Of a stretch of 11,573 nt of DNA, positions 1 to 6,996 are shown in pieces. The position numbers were made by a program, and so were the translations under genes. The notes under the pieces were generated by a model. The model did no database searches. It saw only the letters and a program-made list of their open reading frames with translations, and was not told the DNA's origin. The stretch is taken from contig CAYSAA010000091.1 of NCBI GenBank assembly GCA_964428905.1, positions 1 through 11,573 on the forward strand, written 5' to 3'. Position 1 is the stretch's first letter, and each line of letters opens with the position of its first letter. Source of the DNA: CAYSAA01 sp964428905. GTDB lineage: Bacteria; Atribacterota; Phoenicimicrobiia; Phoenicimicrobiales; Stramentimicrobiaceae.

Positions 1-107
1 GGATCATAGGTGTAGGTAAAAATATTACAATATCTCCTAAAAATGATCATTCTTGCCAAACCTGCCAGGCAACGAATTGTCCATTCAGAAAAACTTTTGA
101 AAGTTAA
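1..107 (+). CDS. C-terminal fragment of a probable B12-dependent methionine synthase activation-domain protein
   Basis: Only the last 34 complete codons are in the window; the reading frame starts at base 3 and ends with TAA at 105-107. The tail contains a Cys-x2-Cys-x4-Cys cluster followed by Pro-Phe-Arg (SCQTCQATNCPFR). From memory, short anaerobe proteins with the methionine synthase activation domain end in a similar Cys-rich tail with a terminal C-P-[FY]-R. Such proteins are thought to help reactivate the cobalamin of MetH. Position directly upstream of a homocysteine synthesis unit supports this, since homocysteine is the MetH substrate. The 384-base gap and a promoter before the next gene suggest it need not be cotranscribed with it. 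Another small metal- or corrinoid-linked protein is possible because the diagnostic domain lies outside the window. Confidence 0.45.
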   Translation, partial: IIGVGKNITISPKNDHSCQTCQATNCPFRKTFES

Positions 108-174
108 GGTGGAGTAAATTTAAATCAGCATATTTTAATTTATAGATACCAAAAAGTATATCTTTACATCTGAA

Positions 175-236
175 TCTTGCATTAGATAATCAGGGCTTCT
201 CAAGGGGAAGAATTCCTCTTGAATATCCTGGCAAGA
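175..236 (+). promoter_or_regulatory. Three-tier nested hairpin, possible structured RNA
   Basis: Three stems nest in register. The outer stem is TCTTGC (175-180) with GCAAGA (231-236). The middle stem is CAGG (191-194) with CCTG (227-230). The inner stem is TCAAGGGGAA (200-209) with TTCCTCTTGA (213-222), containing one G-T pair and closed by a GAA loop. The right arms of the outer and middle stems are contiguous, and the left arms are split by a 10-base bulge (181-190). No T-run follows, so it is not an ordinary terminator. It could be a 3' end structure of the upstream transcript or a leader element of the downstream unit. The pairing is seen directly; the function is unknown. Confidence 0.4.
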
Positions 237-366
237 ATTGTGTGACAGATAGATAAGAGATCAAGTAAAGAAAAGCATAGAAAAAACTGGCTAATAAAAA
301 GTTAAGCCTTTTTGAGAGGTTTCTTAAGGCCACCCGCTAGGCAGGTGCGATATTTACTCGTTAACA

Positions 367-382
367 CTAAGTAATTACTTAG
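367..382. promoter_or_regulatory. Perfect 16-base palindrome, possible operator
   Basis: CTAAGTAATTACTTAG is exactly self-complementary over 16 bases. It lies 23 bases upstream of the -35 box at 406. That distance and perfect dyad symmetry are typical of a site for a dimeric regulator acting on the homocysteine gene promoter. I do not recognise it as the box of a known regulator. Confidence 0.4.
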
Positions 383-405
383 GTATTAGCAAGAGTAGAA
401 AAAGT

Positions 406-434
406 TTGACAATACTCGGGATAAGATTTAGTAT
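406..434 (+). promoter_or_regulatory. Sigma70-type promoter of the homocysteine biosynthesis unit
   Basis: A perfect -35 box TTGACA (406-411) is followed, after 17 bases, by a -10-like TAGTAT (429-434). Transcription would start near 441, giving a leader of about 50 bases before the ATG at 492. The -35 box and spacing are ideal; the -10 box matches consensus at four of six positions. Confidence 0.6.
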
Positions 435-452
435 TTATGGAAATATTTGAAA

Positions 453-478
453 TTTTAACCAGGGGTCAGCTGTTAAAA
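453..478 (+). promoter_or_regulatory. Leader hairpin abutting the SD sequence
   Basis: TTTTAAC (453-459) pairs perfectly with GTTAAAA (472-478). The stem can extend inward by AG/CT past a bulged C. Its 3' arm ends on the first base of the AGAGGAG ribosome binding site (478-484). If the promoter at 406-434 is used, this hairpin occupies the middle of the leader and could influence ribosome access. No known riboswitch core is recognisable. Confidence 0.35.
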
Positions 479-491
479 GAGGAGCAATTTG

Positions 492-1670
492 ATGGGAAAG
501 GTCAAAAGGACATTTCAGGAAATCAATGAAAAAATTGCCAGAAAAGAGGCAGTGGTCATGACTGCCGAAGAAGTGATTGCCTTGAAAGATGAACAGGGAA
601 TTACAAAGTCCGCCGAAATGGTGGACGTAGTTACCACTGGTACTTTTGGTCCCATGTGCTCATCCGGAGCTTTTTTTAATGTAGGGCATAGTGATCCTCC
701 CATCAGAATGCAAAAAGTCTTGCTTAATGATGTGCTGGCTTATGCTGGGATAGCAGCCGTTGATTTCTATTTGGGTGCTACCCAATTAGCGGAATCGCAA
801 AGAAATGATTATGGCGGAGCCCATGTGCTGGAAGATTTTGTTAAAGGGAAAGATATTCACTTAAAAGCATTTTCCGCAGGTACCGACTGTTATCCGGCCA
901 GAGAGGTGGAGGCTACCATTTCCAAGACAACGGTTAACCAGGCTTTTATGGTAAATCCCAGGAATGCTTACCAGAATTATAATGTGGCAGTCAATCAATC
1001 ATCCCAGAAAATCTATACCTATATGGGAATACTGCTTCCCGACTTGGGGAATGCCAGTTATTCCACCAGCGGTCAATTAAGCCCTTTGCTCAATGATCCG
1101 GATTTAAGAACCATCGGTATCGGTACCCGTATTTTTATCGGTGGTACGGAAGGTTATGTTATCTGGGAAGGCACGCAGTTTCATCCCACTTCGATTGTGG
1201 ACAGGGGGAAAATGGTGGGGAGAAAAGGGGCTGTCCTATCATTGATCGGGGACTTAAAGCAGATGAAACCGGATTTTCTGCAGGCTGCCTATCTATCAGG
1301 CTATGGCGTCACCCTGTACCTGGGAATTGGAATACCCATTCCCATACTTGATGAAGAAATGATGAGGGCAGTTAGTATTAAAGACGAAGAAATATATACC
1401 GAGATAACCGATTATAGTGTTCCTCGTCTGGAAAAACCTTCCTTGGGACTGGTAAATTATGCCCAGCTTAGAACAGGCCAGATCGAGATTAAGGGCAAGA
1501 AAGTTCCCACCTCTTCCATGTCCAGTTATGCCAAGGCAAGAATGATTGCAGATACACTGAAAGAATCTCTTCAGAAAGGAACTTTCTTTCTGCAGGAACC
1601 CATCAAGCCCTTACCACCTGCCCGGGATTTTAAATCATTAAAAGGCTCCGTATCCCATAAAAGTGATTAA
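492..1670 (+). CDS. DUF39/COG1900 homocysteine biosynthesis protein
   Basis: This 392-residue protein belongs to the DUF39 (COG1900) family. The Methanosarcina member MA1821 is implicated in making homocysteine from aspartate semialdehyde and sulfide or a protein persulfide, replacing the O-acylhomoserine route. Two cysteines stand in family-like motifs, GPMCSSG (Cys56) and GTDCYP (Cys133). Their spacing of 77 residues matches the two conserved cysteines I recall for MA1821 (Cys54 and Cys131). Glycine-rich stretches such as GTRIFIGGTEGYVIWEGTQ (about 210-228) are also family-like. Unlike MA1821, it has no C-terminal CBS-domain pair and stops after the core. I chose the ATG at 492, seven bases after AGAGGAG, over the adjacent in-frame TTG at 489. 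It heads a unit with the ferredoxin 41 bases downstream. The protein is expected to be cytoplasmic. Confidence 0.88.
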   Translation: MGKVKRTFQEINEKIARKEAVVMTAEEVIALKDEQGITKSAEMVDVVTTGTFGPMCSSGAFFNVGHSDPPIRMQKVLLNDVLAYAGIAAVDFYLGATQLAESQRNDYGGAHVLEDFVKGKDIHLKAFSAGTDCYPAREVEATISKTTVNQAFMVNPRNAYQNYNVAVNQSSQKIYTYMGILLPDLGNASYSTSGQLSPLLNDPDLRTIGIGTRIFIGGTEGYVIWEGTQFHPTSIVDRGKMVGRKGAVLSLIGDLKQMKPDFLQAAYLSGYGVTLYLGIGIPIPILDEEMMRAVSIKDEEIYTEITDYSVPRLEKPSLGLVNYAQLRTGQIEIKGKKVPTSSMSSYAKARMIADTLKESLQKGTFFLQEPIKPLPPARDFKSLKGSVSHKSD

Positions 1671-1711
1671 ATATAAAAAAAGGGACTGATTTGTTCTTTT
1701 TTGGAGGCAAA

Positions 1712-2119
1712 ATGATTAAACAAAAGGCGATTCTTCGATTTGATTCTTCCACGGTGGAAGAGCCGATTACCTATCAGTTGATTAAGAAATATAACTTATG
1801 GATTAATATTCTTCAAGCCAAGTTTGAACCCGGAATCGGTGGGAAACTGGTCATTGAAATCCGTGGAGACCGGAAACAGATTGATCAGGCATTCGGCTAT
1901 CTGGAAGAACAGAAAATAAAAGTTGAATTCCTGGAGCAGGAAGTTTTCTGGAATGAGAAAAAATGTAATCATTGCGGCGCCTGTATTTCCATCTGTCCGG
2001 TGGGAGCTTTAACCATGAACAAACAGAGTTATCACCTGGAATTTAACTACCAGGACTGTGTGGTATGTGGCTATTGTGCCGATGCCTGTCCAGTCCAGGC
2101 TATTGAAATTATTTTTTAA
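1712..2119 (+). CDS. NIL-domain 4Fe-4S ferredoxin of homocysteine biosynthesis
   Basis: This 135-residue protein has an N-terminal NIL domain (about residues 3-75), a small fold also found at the C-terminus of methionine ABC transporter ATPases. It is followed by two 4Fe-4S motifs: CNHCGACISICP (85-96) and CVVCGYCADACP (116-127). The arrangement matches MA1822 of Methanosarcina, the partner of the DUF39 protein, thought to handle electrons or sulfur transfer during homocysteine formation. The frame is open further upstream to a TTG at 1691. I prefer the ATG at 1712 because GGAGG (1703-1707) lies just before it and the NIL domain begins there. The gene sits between the DUF39 and UPF0280 genes with short gaps, so a shared transcript is likely. 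The exact redox role is inferred from the family. Confidence 0.88.
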   Translation: MIKQKAILRFDSSTVEEPITYQLIKKYNLWINILQAKFEPGIGGKLVIEIRGDRKQIDQAFGYLEEQKIKVEFLEQEVFWNEKKCNHCGACISICPVGALTMNKQSYHLEFNYQDCVVCGYCADACPVQAIEIIF

Positions 2120-2131
2120 CCTAAACAGACT

Positions 2132-2896
2132 ATGAAAAGTCAAGATATTAATTACCAGAATGATTTTGATTCACATCATTGTAACCGTTCCTATCGTCAG
2201 AGGATAAAAAGCAATGACTTGATGTCTTTCCAGGTGAAGGAAAGAGAAAGTGATTTATTGATTCAAGCTCCTGTCTTGCTTCAGGACAAAGCACTGTCTT
2301 CTTTAAAATATTTTCGAAAGATTCTGAAAAACTATATTAAGAAAAATCCTGTATTTGAAACGACTCTTCAGCCCTATCCCCAGGATGATTTGGCACATAC
2401 TTTGATCAGAGAAATGATTGATGTATCCGCACATTGTCAGGTAGGCCCCATGGCAGCAGTAGCAGGATGTATCTCACAGCATGTGGCACACCATTTGTTG
2501 CAGTATACAGATGATCTGATTATTGAGAACGGAGGAGACCTTTTTCTGAAAAGCCCGCATATCCGAAAAGCCATTATCTATGCCGGGTCCTCTCCTCTAA
2601 GTAACAGGATTGTATTGCATATTGATTCCCGTAAGAAGGGGATGGGTATCTGTACCTCCTCCGGGACCGTCGGTCCTTCATTCAGCATGGGAAAGGCGGA
2701 TGCGGTTACTGTGATTTCCGATTCTGCTACCCTGGCCGATGCCGCAGCCACTGCCATCGGAAATGGTATTCAGTCAAAGGATGATATTGAAAAAGGCCTT
2801 ACCCTGGCTCAAACCATCATTGGCCTCAATGGTGTGATTATTATCAAAGAGGATCGGATTGGAATGTGGGGCGAAATCGACTATGGTTTGATTTAG
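2132..2896 (+). CDS. UPF0280 (COG2122, ApbE-like) family protein
   Basis: This 254-residue protein matches UPF0280 in length and motifs. It has the N-terminal YRQRIK...DLMSFQVKERESDLLI segment, GPMAAVAGCISQ (about 107-118), ENGGDLFL (about 132-139), a SGTVGPSFSMGKADAVTV stretch and ADAAATAIGN. The fold is related to ApbE flavin transferases. The Methanosarcina homologue MA1715 is implicated, with the DUF39 and NIL-ferredoxin proteins, in sulfide assimilation into cysteine and homocysteine. Finding it as third gene, 12 bases after the ferredoxin, supports a role in the same process. There is no clear SD before the ATG at 2132, so translation may be coupled to the preceding gene. An ATG at 2222 would remove the conserved YR segment and is less likely. 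The reaction it catalyses is unknown. Confidence 0.82.
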   Translation: MKSQDINYQNDFDSHHCNRSYRQRIKSNDLMSFQVKERESDLLIQAPVLLQDKALSSLKYFRKILKNYIKKNPVFETTLQPYPQDDLAHTLIREMIDVSAHCQVGPMAAVAGCISQHVAHHLLQYTDDLIIENGGDLFLKSPHIRKAIIYAGSSPLSNRIVLHIDSRKKGMGICTSSGTVGPSFSMGKADAVTVISDSATLADAAATAIGNGIQSKDDIEKGLTLAQTIIGLNGVIIIKEDRIGMWGEIDYGLI

Positions 2897-3019
2897 ATGA
2901 ACTTGATAGAGGTTTCATCGGAGCCCCTAATTTACATTACTTTTAAAAAAAATTCAATCCAAGTTCCTTGTTTTGATATTGCATTACCATCAAGCAATTA
3001 TTTTATTTCCCTCTATATT

Positions 3020-3035
3020 TATAATAGAATATAAT
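3020..3035 (+). promoter_or_regulatory. Two perfect -10 boxes before ygiQ
   Basis: TATAAT occurs twice, at 3020-3025 and 3030-3035, about 40-50 bases before the ygiQ start. Neither has a good -35 box at 16-18 bases. One of them probably serves ygiQ, which is separated from the UPF0280 gene by 177 bases. Confidence 0.35.
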
Positions 3036-3073
3036 AGCAATATCCGGAAAATGGCAGAAAGGATTTTGGGGAC

Positions 3074-4759
3074 ATGTTTTTACCAACGACACGGCAAGAA
3101 ATGGAAAAATTGCATTGGGAACATCTTGATATCATCCTGATTAGTGGAGATACCTATATTGACAGCTCTTTTATCGGAGTTTCCGTAATAGGGCAGGTCT
3201 TGCTCAAAGCAGGTTATAAGGTAGGCATCATTGCTCAACCTGATGTCAATCATTCCGAGAATATTTGCCGTTTGGGTGAGCCCAAACTTTTCTGGGGTGT
3301 CACAGCGGGTTCGGTAGATTCCATGATAGCTAATTACACTGCTACTGGAAAAAAGAGAAAAAAAGATGACTATACGCCTGGAGGCATAAATAATCGCAGG
3401 CCGGATCGAGCAATAATTGTTTATACCAACCTCATCAAACGTTATTTTAGAAATACCAGGCCAATTGTACTGGGAGGAATCGAGGCCAGTCTGAGAAGAA
3501 TCGCACATTATGATTATTGGGATAATCAAGTCCGACGCTCTATTTTATTTGACAGCAAAGCGGATTACCTGGTCTATGGAATGGCTGAAAAAAGCATCCT
3601 GCAGTTGGCGGACCGACTTGTCCGGGGAGGAATCCCCAATAACATCCGAGGTCTTTGTTATATCGCTAAATTTCCCGGCAAGGAAGATCTCGTTTTACCT
3701 TCTTTTTCGGAAGTCCGCAAGGACAAGACTCAATTTGTTCGCATGTTTCACTTGTTTTACCAGAATCAGGACCCTTTTCGGGGAAAGGTCCTAGCCCAGC
3801 AGCAGGATAATCGTTATCTCATTCAGAATCCACCTTTATTACCTCTGTCCGAAAAAGAGCTGGATGAAATCTATGAGCTTGATTACGAACAGGAAGTCCA
3901 TCCCTTTTACCGCAAAGGAGGTGCAGTCAAAGCCCTGGAGACCATTAAATTTTCCGTTACTTCTCATCGGGGATGTTTCGGGGAATGCAATTTTTGTGCC
4001 ATTGCCGTTCATCAGGGGAAAATAATTCAGTCCAGAAGTGAGAAATCGATCATCCGTGAAGTAAAAGGATTAACAATGGAAAAGGATTTCAAGGGATACA
4101 TCCAGGATGTGGGAGGACCTACCGCTAATATGTATAGTATGGAATGTAAAAACAAGTTACAGAATGGCCACTGTCTAAAGAAACGCTGTCTGTTTCCTTC
4201 GGTCTGCAGTAATCTTTCCCTCAGTCATCAGCCTCAGATTCGGCTACTGCGAAAAATCAGGAAAATCGAGGGGATTAAGAAGGTGTTTGTTGCTTCCGGG
4301 ATTCGGTATGATTTAGTCATGGCCGATAAGATGAATGGCAAAAGGTATCTTAAAGAGCTGATTCATCATCACATTTCCGGACAACTAAAGATTGCCCCTG
4401 AACATAGTGAAGAGAATGTTCTTTTCCTGATGGGCAAGGGGAATGCCTATATGGATTTGGTGGAATTTAAGACACGTTTTGACCACATGAATCGTGAAGC
4501 ACGGCAAAAACAATTTCTGACCTATTACTTTATAGCGGCTCATCCAGGTTGCAGGGAAGAAGACATGGTTCAGTTGAAGCAAATCCTTAAAAGGGAACTT
4601 CACATCAAGCCGGAACAGGTTCAGATTTTTATCCCGATTCCTTCTACCTATTCAGCGGTCATATATTACACCGGTATGAATCCTTTTAATGGAGAACAAG
4701 TTTTCGTGGAAAAAAAGATAAAAAATAAGGAAAAGCAAAAAAAATTAATCACAAATTAA
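3074..4759 (+). CDS. ygiQ: YgiQ family radical SAM protein (UPF0313)
   Basis: This 561-residue protein has an N-terminal B12-binding-like region with the family's FLPTTRQEM...ILISGDTYIDSS opening. The radical SAM cluster motif CFGECNFC lies at 301-308 and binds the 4Fe-4S cluster that cleaves S-adenosylmethionine. VLGGIEASLRRIAHYDYW (about 132-149) and QLKIAPEHSEENVL are other typical family blocks. The C-terminal part PIPSTYSAVIYYTGMNPF...VFVEKK is the start of the DUF3362-type tail, here short and lysine-rich; E. coli YgiQ is considerably longer (over 700 residues). The substrate of the family is not established. The ATG at 3074 follows GGGGA and begins at the expected family N-terminus. 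Transcribed alone, it converges on thrC. It uses SAM, but nothing in the sequence ties it to the upstream unit. Confidence 0.9.
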   Translation: MFLPTTRQEMEKLHWEHLDIILISGDTYIDSSFIGVSVIGQVLLKAGYKVGIIAQPDVNHSENICRLGEPKLFWGVTAGSVDSMIANYTATGKKRKKDDYTPGGINNRRPDRAIIVYTNLIKRYFRNTRPIVLGGIEASLRRIAHYDYWDNQVRRSILFDSKADYLVYGMAEKSILQLADRLVRGGIPNNIRGLCYIAKFPGKEDLVLPSFSEVRKDKTQFVRMFHLFYQNQDPFRGKVLAQQQDNRYLIQNPPLLPLSEKELDEIYELDYEQEVHPFYRKGGAVKALETIKFSVTSHRGCFGECNFCAIAVHQGKIIQSRSEKSIIREVKGLTMEKDFKGYIQDVGGPTANMYSMECKNKLQNGHCLKKRCLFPSVCSNLSLSHQPQIRLLRKIRKIEGIKKVFVASGIRYDLVMADKMNGKRYLKELIHHHISGQLKIAPEHSEENVLFLMGKGNAYMDLVEFKTRFDHMNREARQKQFLTYYFIAAHPGCREEDMVQLKQILKRELHIKPEQVQIFIPIPSTYSAVIYYTGMNPFNGEQVFVEKKIKNKEKQKKLITN

Positions 4760-4814
4760 TAAATCAGACATATCCTGATGAAAAGCGACTATTGAAGGGT
4801 ACAGATCATTATGG

Positions 4815-4841
4815 CATCATTGATCGATGTTATCGATGATG
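4815..4841. terminator. Hairpin between convergent ygiQ and thrC
   Basis: CATCATTGAT (4815-4824) pairs with ATCGATGATG (4832-4841) over 10 bases with one G-T pair and a 7-base loop. It sits in the 107-base gap where the two genes converge, so it may end transcription from one or both sides. No T-run follows on either strand, so the call is weak. Confidence 0.3.
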
Positions 4842-4866
4842 AATTGATGTGACAGAATTGAATTAT

Positions 4867-6372
4867 TCACCCTATTTGTAAAATGTCCATTATGCTTTGT
4901 CGGGTACTATCTTTGTTGTAAACGAGATGTTGCCCAATTTTTTTATTTCCCAAATCTTTTAACATACCGGGAACCGGTAATCCGGTATAGTGACTAAGTT
5001 CCTGTAACAGGGCTAGATCATCTTGATTATGCACAAATTTTTCACCTAGTAATGCAGCCAGAACGCTTCGGTTAAATTTAAAAGGAGTAGCAGTGGCATC
5101 AATGACAGTTTTATTGGTTTGCCCGATTATATTTTGATAATTACGAAGAACTTTTACCCCTACAGCGGTATGCGGGTCAACCAGGTAGTGATAATCATGA
5201 TACATTGCTTTGATGGATTCTAACGTTTCTTCCTCACTGGCATAGCCGGCAAAGATGATTTCTTCTATTTTTTCTTTTATATTTCCGTCTAACTTAAATT
5301 GACCTTTTTCCCGTAAATCCTTCATCCAGTAATTGATAGCCTTTTCCTGATGTTCTGAAATCTCAAATAAAAATCGTTCTAAATTACTGGAAATTAAGAT
5401 ATCCATAGAAGGACTAATAGTAGAAACCAGACGCCGGTTACGGTTATAGATTCCCTTGTGAAAAAAATCGGTTAATACCTTATTGATGTTAGAGGCACAA
5501 ATAAGTTTTTCTACCGGTAAACCCATCCGGCGGGCATACCAGGCGGCTAAAATATTACCAAAATTTCCAGTGGGTACTGTGAAATTAATTTTTTCATTAG
5601 ACTGAATTTGATTTTTCTTCAACAGAGATAAATAAGCAAAAAAATAATAGACAATTTGGGGAAAGAGCCTCCCCCAGTTAATAGAATTTGCCGAAGAGAA
5701 TTCAAATCCTTCTTCTTTCAGATATTGACAAAAGCGCTGGTCAGAAAAAATTTCTTTCACCGCATTCTGGCAGTCATCAAAATTACCCTTGATGGCAACA
5801 ACATGAGTATTCTTTCCTTCAGTAGTTAGCATCTGAAGTTCCTGGATTTTACTCACCTTCCGGAAAGGATAATATACAATGACCTGCGTTCCGGGTACAT
5901 CTTTAAATCCTTCCAGGGCAGCTTTTCCGGTATCACCTGAAGTTGCCACTAATATCAGCATCTGGTTGGTAACAGAAAGCTTATCCAATGCTCCCGACAA
6001 AATACGTGGGAGTACTTGCAGGGCAATGTCTTTAAAGGCGCCGGTCGGACCGTGAAAAAGTTCCAGAATAAAGAGTTGATCATCAAGGCGTTTCACGGGG
6101 GTAATCTCTTCTATTTCAAAATGCGCGATACTGTAGACTAGCTGAGTTATCTGGCGTATCTCATTTTCGGGAAAGTCTTCATTTAAAAAATACGAAAAAA
6201 TATTTTGGGCAAGCTGTGCATAGGATAAATCTTTCCACTGATTTAAATGTTGAAGAGGTATTGTAGGGATATTTTCCGGTACAAACAATCCTCCTGCGGG
6301 TACCATTCCCATCTTGATTGCCTCTACAACGGATACCGGATGAATATTTCCTCGGGTACTGTTATATTTCAT
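4867..6372 (-). CDS. thrC: Threonine synthase
   Basis: This 501-residue pyridoxal-phosphate enzyme converts O-phosphohomoserine to threonine, the last step of that branch of the aspartate family. The N-terminus (MKYNSTRG...AGGLFVPENIP) is the threonine synthase N-terminal domain. HGPTGAFKDIALQ places the PLP-binding lysine at Lys114. ATSGDTGKAA (about 143-152) is the phosphate-binding turn, and PTGNFGNILAAWYARRMGLP is a further family block. Length is normal for the type I enzyme. Translation begins at the ATG complementary to 6370-6372. No in-frame start exists just upstream because a stop codon lies three codons before it. The nearest SD-like AGAGGA is about 18 bases away, farther than usual. 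Its precursor pathway shares aspartate semialdehyde with the homocysteine route at 492-2896. Confidence 0.95.
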   Translation of the reverse strand: MKYNSTRGNIHPVSVVEAIKMGMVPAGGLFVPENIPTIPLQHLNQWKDLSYAQLAQNIFSYFLNEDFPENEIRQITQLVYSIAHFEIEEITPVKRLDDQLFILELFHGPTGAFKDIALQVLPRILSGALDKLSVTNQMLILVATSGDTGKAALEGFKDVPGTQVIVYYPFRKVSKIQELQMLTTEGKNTHVVAIKGNFDDCQNAVKEIFSDQRFCQYLKEEGFEFSSANSINWGRLFPQIVYYFFAYLSLLKKNQIQSNEKINFTVPTGNFGNILAAWYARRMGLPVEKLICASNINKVLTDFFHKGIYNRNRRLVSTISPSMDILISSNLERFLFEISEHQEKAINYWMKDLREKGQFKLDGNIKEKIEEIIFAGYASEEETLESIKAMYHDYHYLVDPHTAVGVKVLRNYQNIIGQTNKTVIDATATPFKFNRSVLAALLGEKFVHNQDDLALLQELSHYTGLPVPGMLKDLGNKKIGQHLVYNKDSTRQSIMDILQIG

Positions 6373-6467
6373 GGTAATTTACTATTTTTTCCTCTTGAAT
6401 AATATTGTTTAATTGTACAAAAGATTTCCATTTGCTAAAGATAAACCTGATATTATTAATTGCTTCC

Positions 6468-6496
6468 ATTATAATAAAAAGGTAAAATCTAAACAA
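6468..6496 (-). promoter_or_regulatory. Probable thrC promoter
   Basis: On the minus strand a perfect -10 TATAAT (complement of 6468-6473) lies 17 bases from a -35-like TTGTTT (complement of 6491-6496). This would give a leader of roughly 90 bases before thrC. The -35 box is only half consensus. Confidence 0.4.
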
Positions 6497-6540
6497 GAGT
6501 AGCGAACTGGGAAAATAGTCAAGCTGAGCATAAAGTACAA

Positions 6541-6591
6541 TTTACAAATTTATTGTTGGCAATATTCTTACCATCTATAGTACAGTATAAT
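6541..6591 (+). promoter_or_regulatory. Candidate promoter cluster for ridA-cyuA-ndk
   Basis: TTTACA (6541-6546) lies 16 bases before TATTCT (6563-6568). Other -10-like boxes follow: TATAGT (6576-6581), 17 bases after TTGTTG (6553-6558), and TATAAT (6586-6591), which has no good -35. I cannot choose among them. Any of them would leave a leader of more than 150 bases before the GTG at 6759. Confidence 0.3.
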
Positions 6592-6758
6592 AAAAGGATA
6601 ATACAATTTTTTAGTAAGTATTTAAAAAAGTAATAATAAATATAACATATGGGAAGTTTAATGACATTAGAAAGAAAAAATTCATCTTTTTAGTTAAACT
6701 GTTAACACGAATCGAAATTAATACAAATTAAACAAAAAAAGAAAGGAGTACTGATTAA

Positions 6759-6956
6759 GTGAAAAAAGAAATCAAAAATAATCATGAAGCACCCCAGACC
6801 ATTGGCCCTTATTCTCCTGCTTTAAAAATCGGAAATTTAGTGTTTGCCTCAGGCCAGATACCCATTGATCCAACTACAGGAGAAATCATAAAAGTTTCAC
6901 GTCTTCCCAAGGATGCCCAGATTGAAATTGAAGCCATCGCCTATTGTGATGAATAA
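6759..6956 (+). pseudogene. ridA: RidA with an in-frame internal deletion
   Basis: Intact RidA (YjgF/YER057c/UK114 family) is about 125 residues, forms trimers and hydrolyses 2-aminoacrylate and other reactive enamines or imines. Here only 65 codons remain. Residues 1-44 match the family N-terminus (APQTIGPYSPALKIGNLVFA, SGQIPIDPTTGE). From about residue 45 the sequence jumps directly to the family C-terminus (RLPKDAQIEIEAIA). About 60 central residues are missing in frame, with the junction near 6888-6900. The lost part includes the conserved arginine that binds the substrate carboxylate and much of the trimer core, so activity is unlikely. It starts with GTG, 10 bases after a strong AAAGGAG (6742-6748), so it is still set up for translation. 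It precedes cyuA, whose product makes 2-aminoacrylate. A real deletion and a collapsed assembly are both possible. Confidence 0.8.
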
Positions 6957-6996
6957 TTATGATAAATTTCCGATAGATTTAAACCGGAGAAAAATA

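Larger units (their letters stand above)
108..491. other. Intergenic region with nested hairpin, palindrome and promoter
   Basis: This 384-base stretch has no convincing gene on either strand. From left to right it holds a multi-tier inverted repeat (175-236), a weaker pair of possible stems (306-330 and 331-347), a perfect 16-base palindrome (367-382), a sigma70-type promoter (406-434) and a small hairpin abutting the ribosome binding site of the next gene (453-478). I looked for the conserved cores of the SAM-I, SAM-II, SAM-III, SAH, THF, cobalamin and T-box elements, which would suit a methionine pathway, and found none. Confidence 0.6.
6373..6758. other. Divergent promoter region between thrC and ridA
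   Basis: This 386-base, very AT-rich gap has no coding sequence I would support. It carries TATAAT-like boxes on both strands, including an overlapping pair at 6468-6475 that reads as TATAAT in both directions. A possible regulator site is GTTAAC within the segment around 6690-6710, but a 6-base palindrome in AT-rich DNA means little. The ridA SD is at 6742-6748. Confidence 0.5.

Noticed and set aside
306..347. Stems GCCTT/AAGGC (306-330) and CACC/GGTG (331-347) as a terminator or second structured element
   Set aside because: The stems are only 4-5 base pairs with large loops and no T-run, so chance is likely.
108..491. SAM, SAH or cobalamin riboswitch, or methionine T-box, before the homocysteine genes
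   Set aside because: None of the conserved cores is present, including the S-box GAGGGA/GGCAACC elements and the T-box AGGGTGG sequence.
515..703. Minus-strand open frame inside the DUF39 gene
   Set aside because: It lies entirely within a well-supported gene and shows no family features of its own.
3080..3529. 149-codon minus-strand open frame inside ygiQ
   Set aside because: It is antisense to conserved ygiQ coding sequence, and the translation has no recognisable motifs.
3510..3794. 94-codon open frame in another + frame of ygiQ
   Set aside because: It overlaps conserved ygiQ blocks in a different frame and has no coherent domain or SD.
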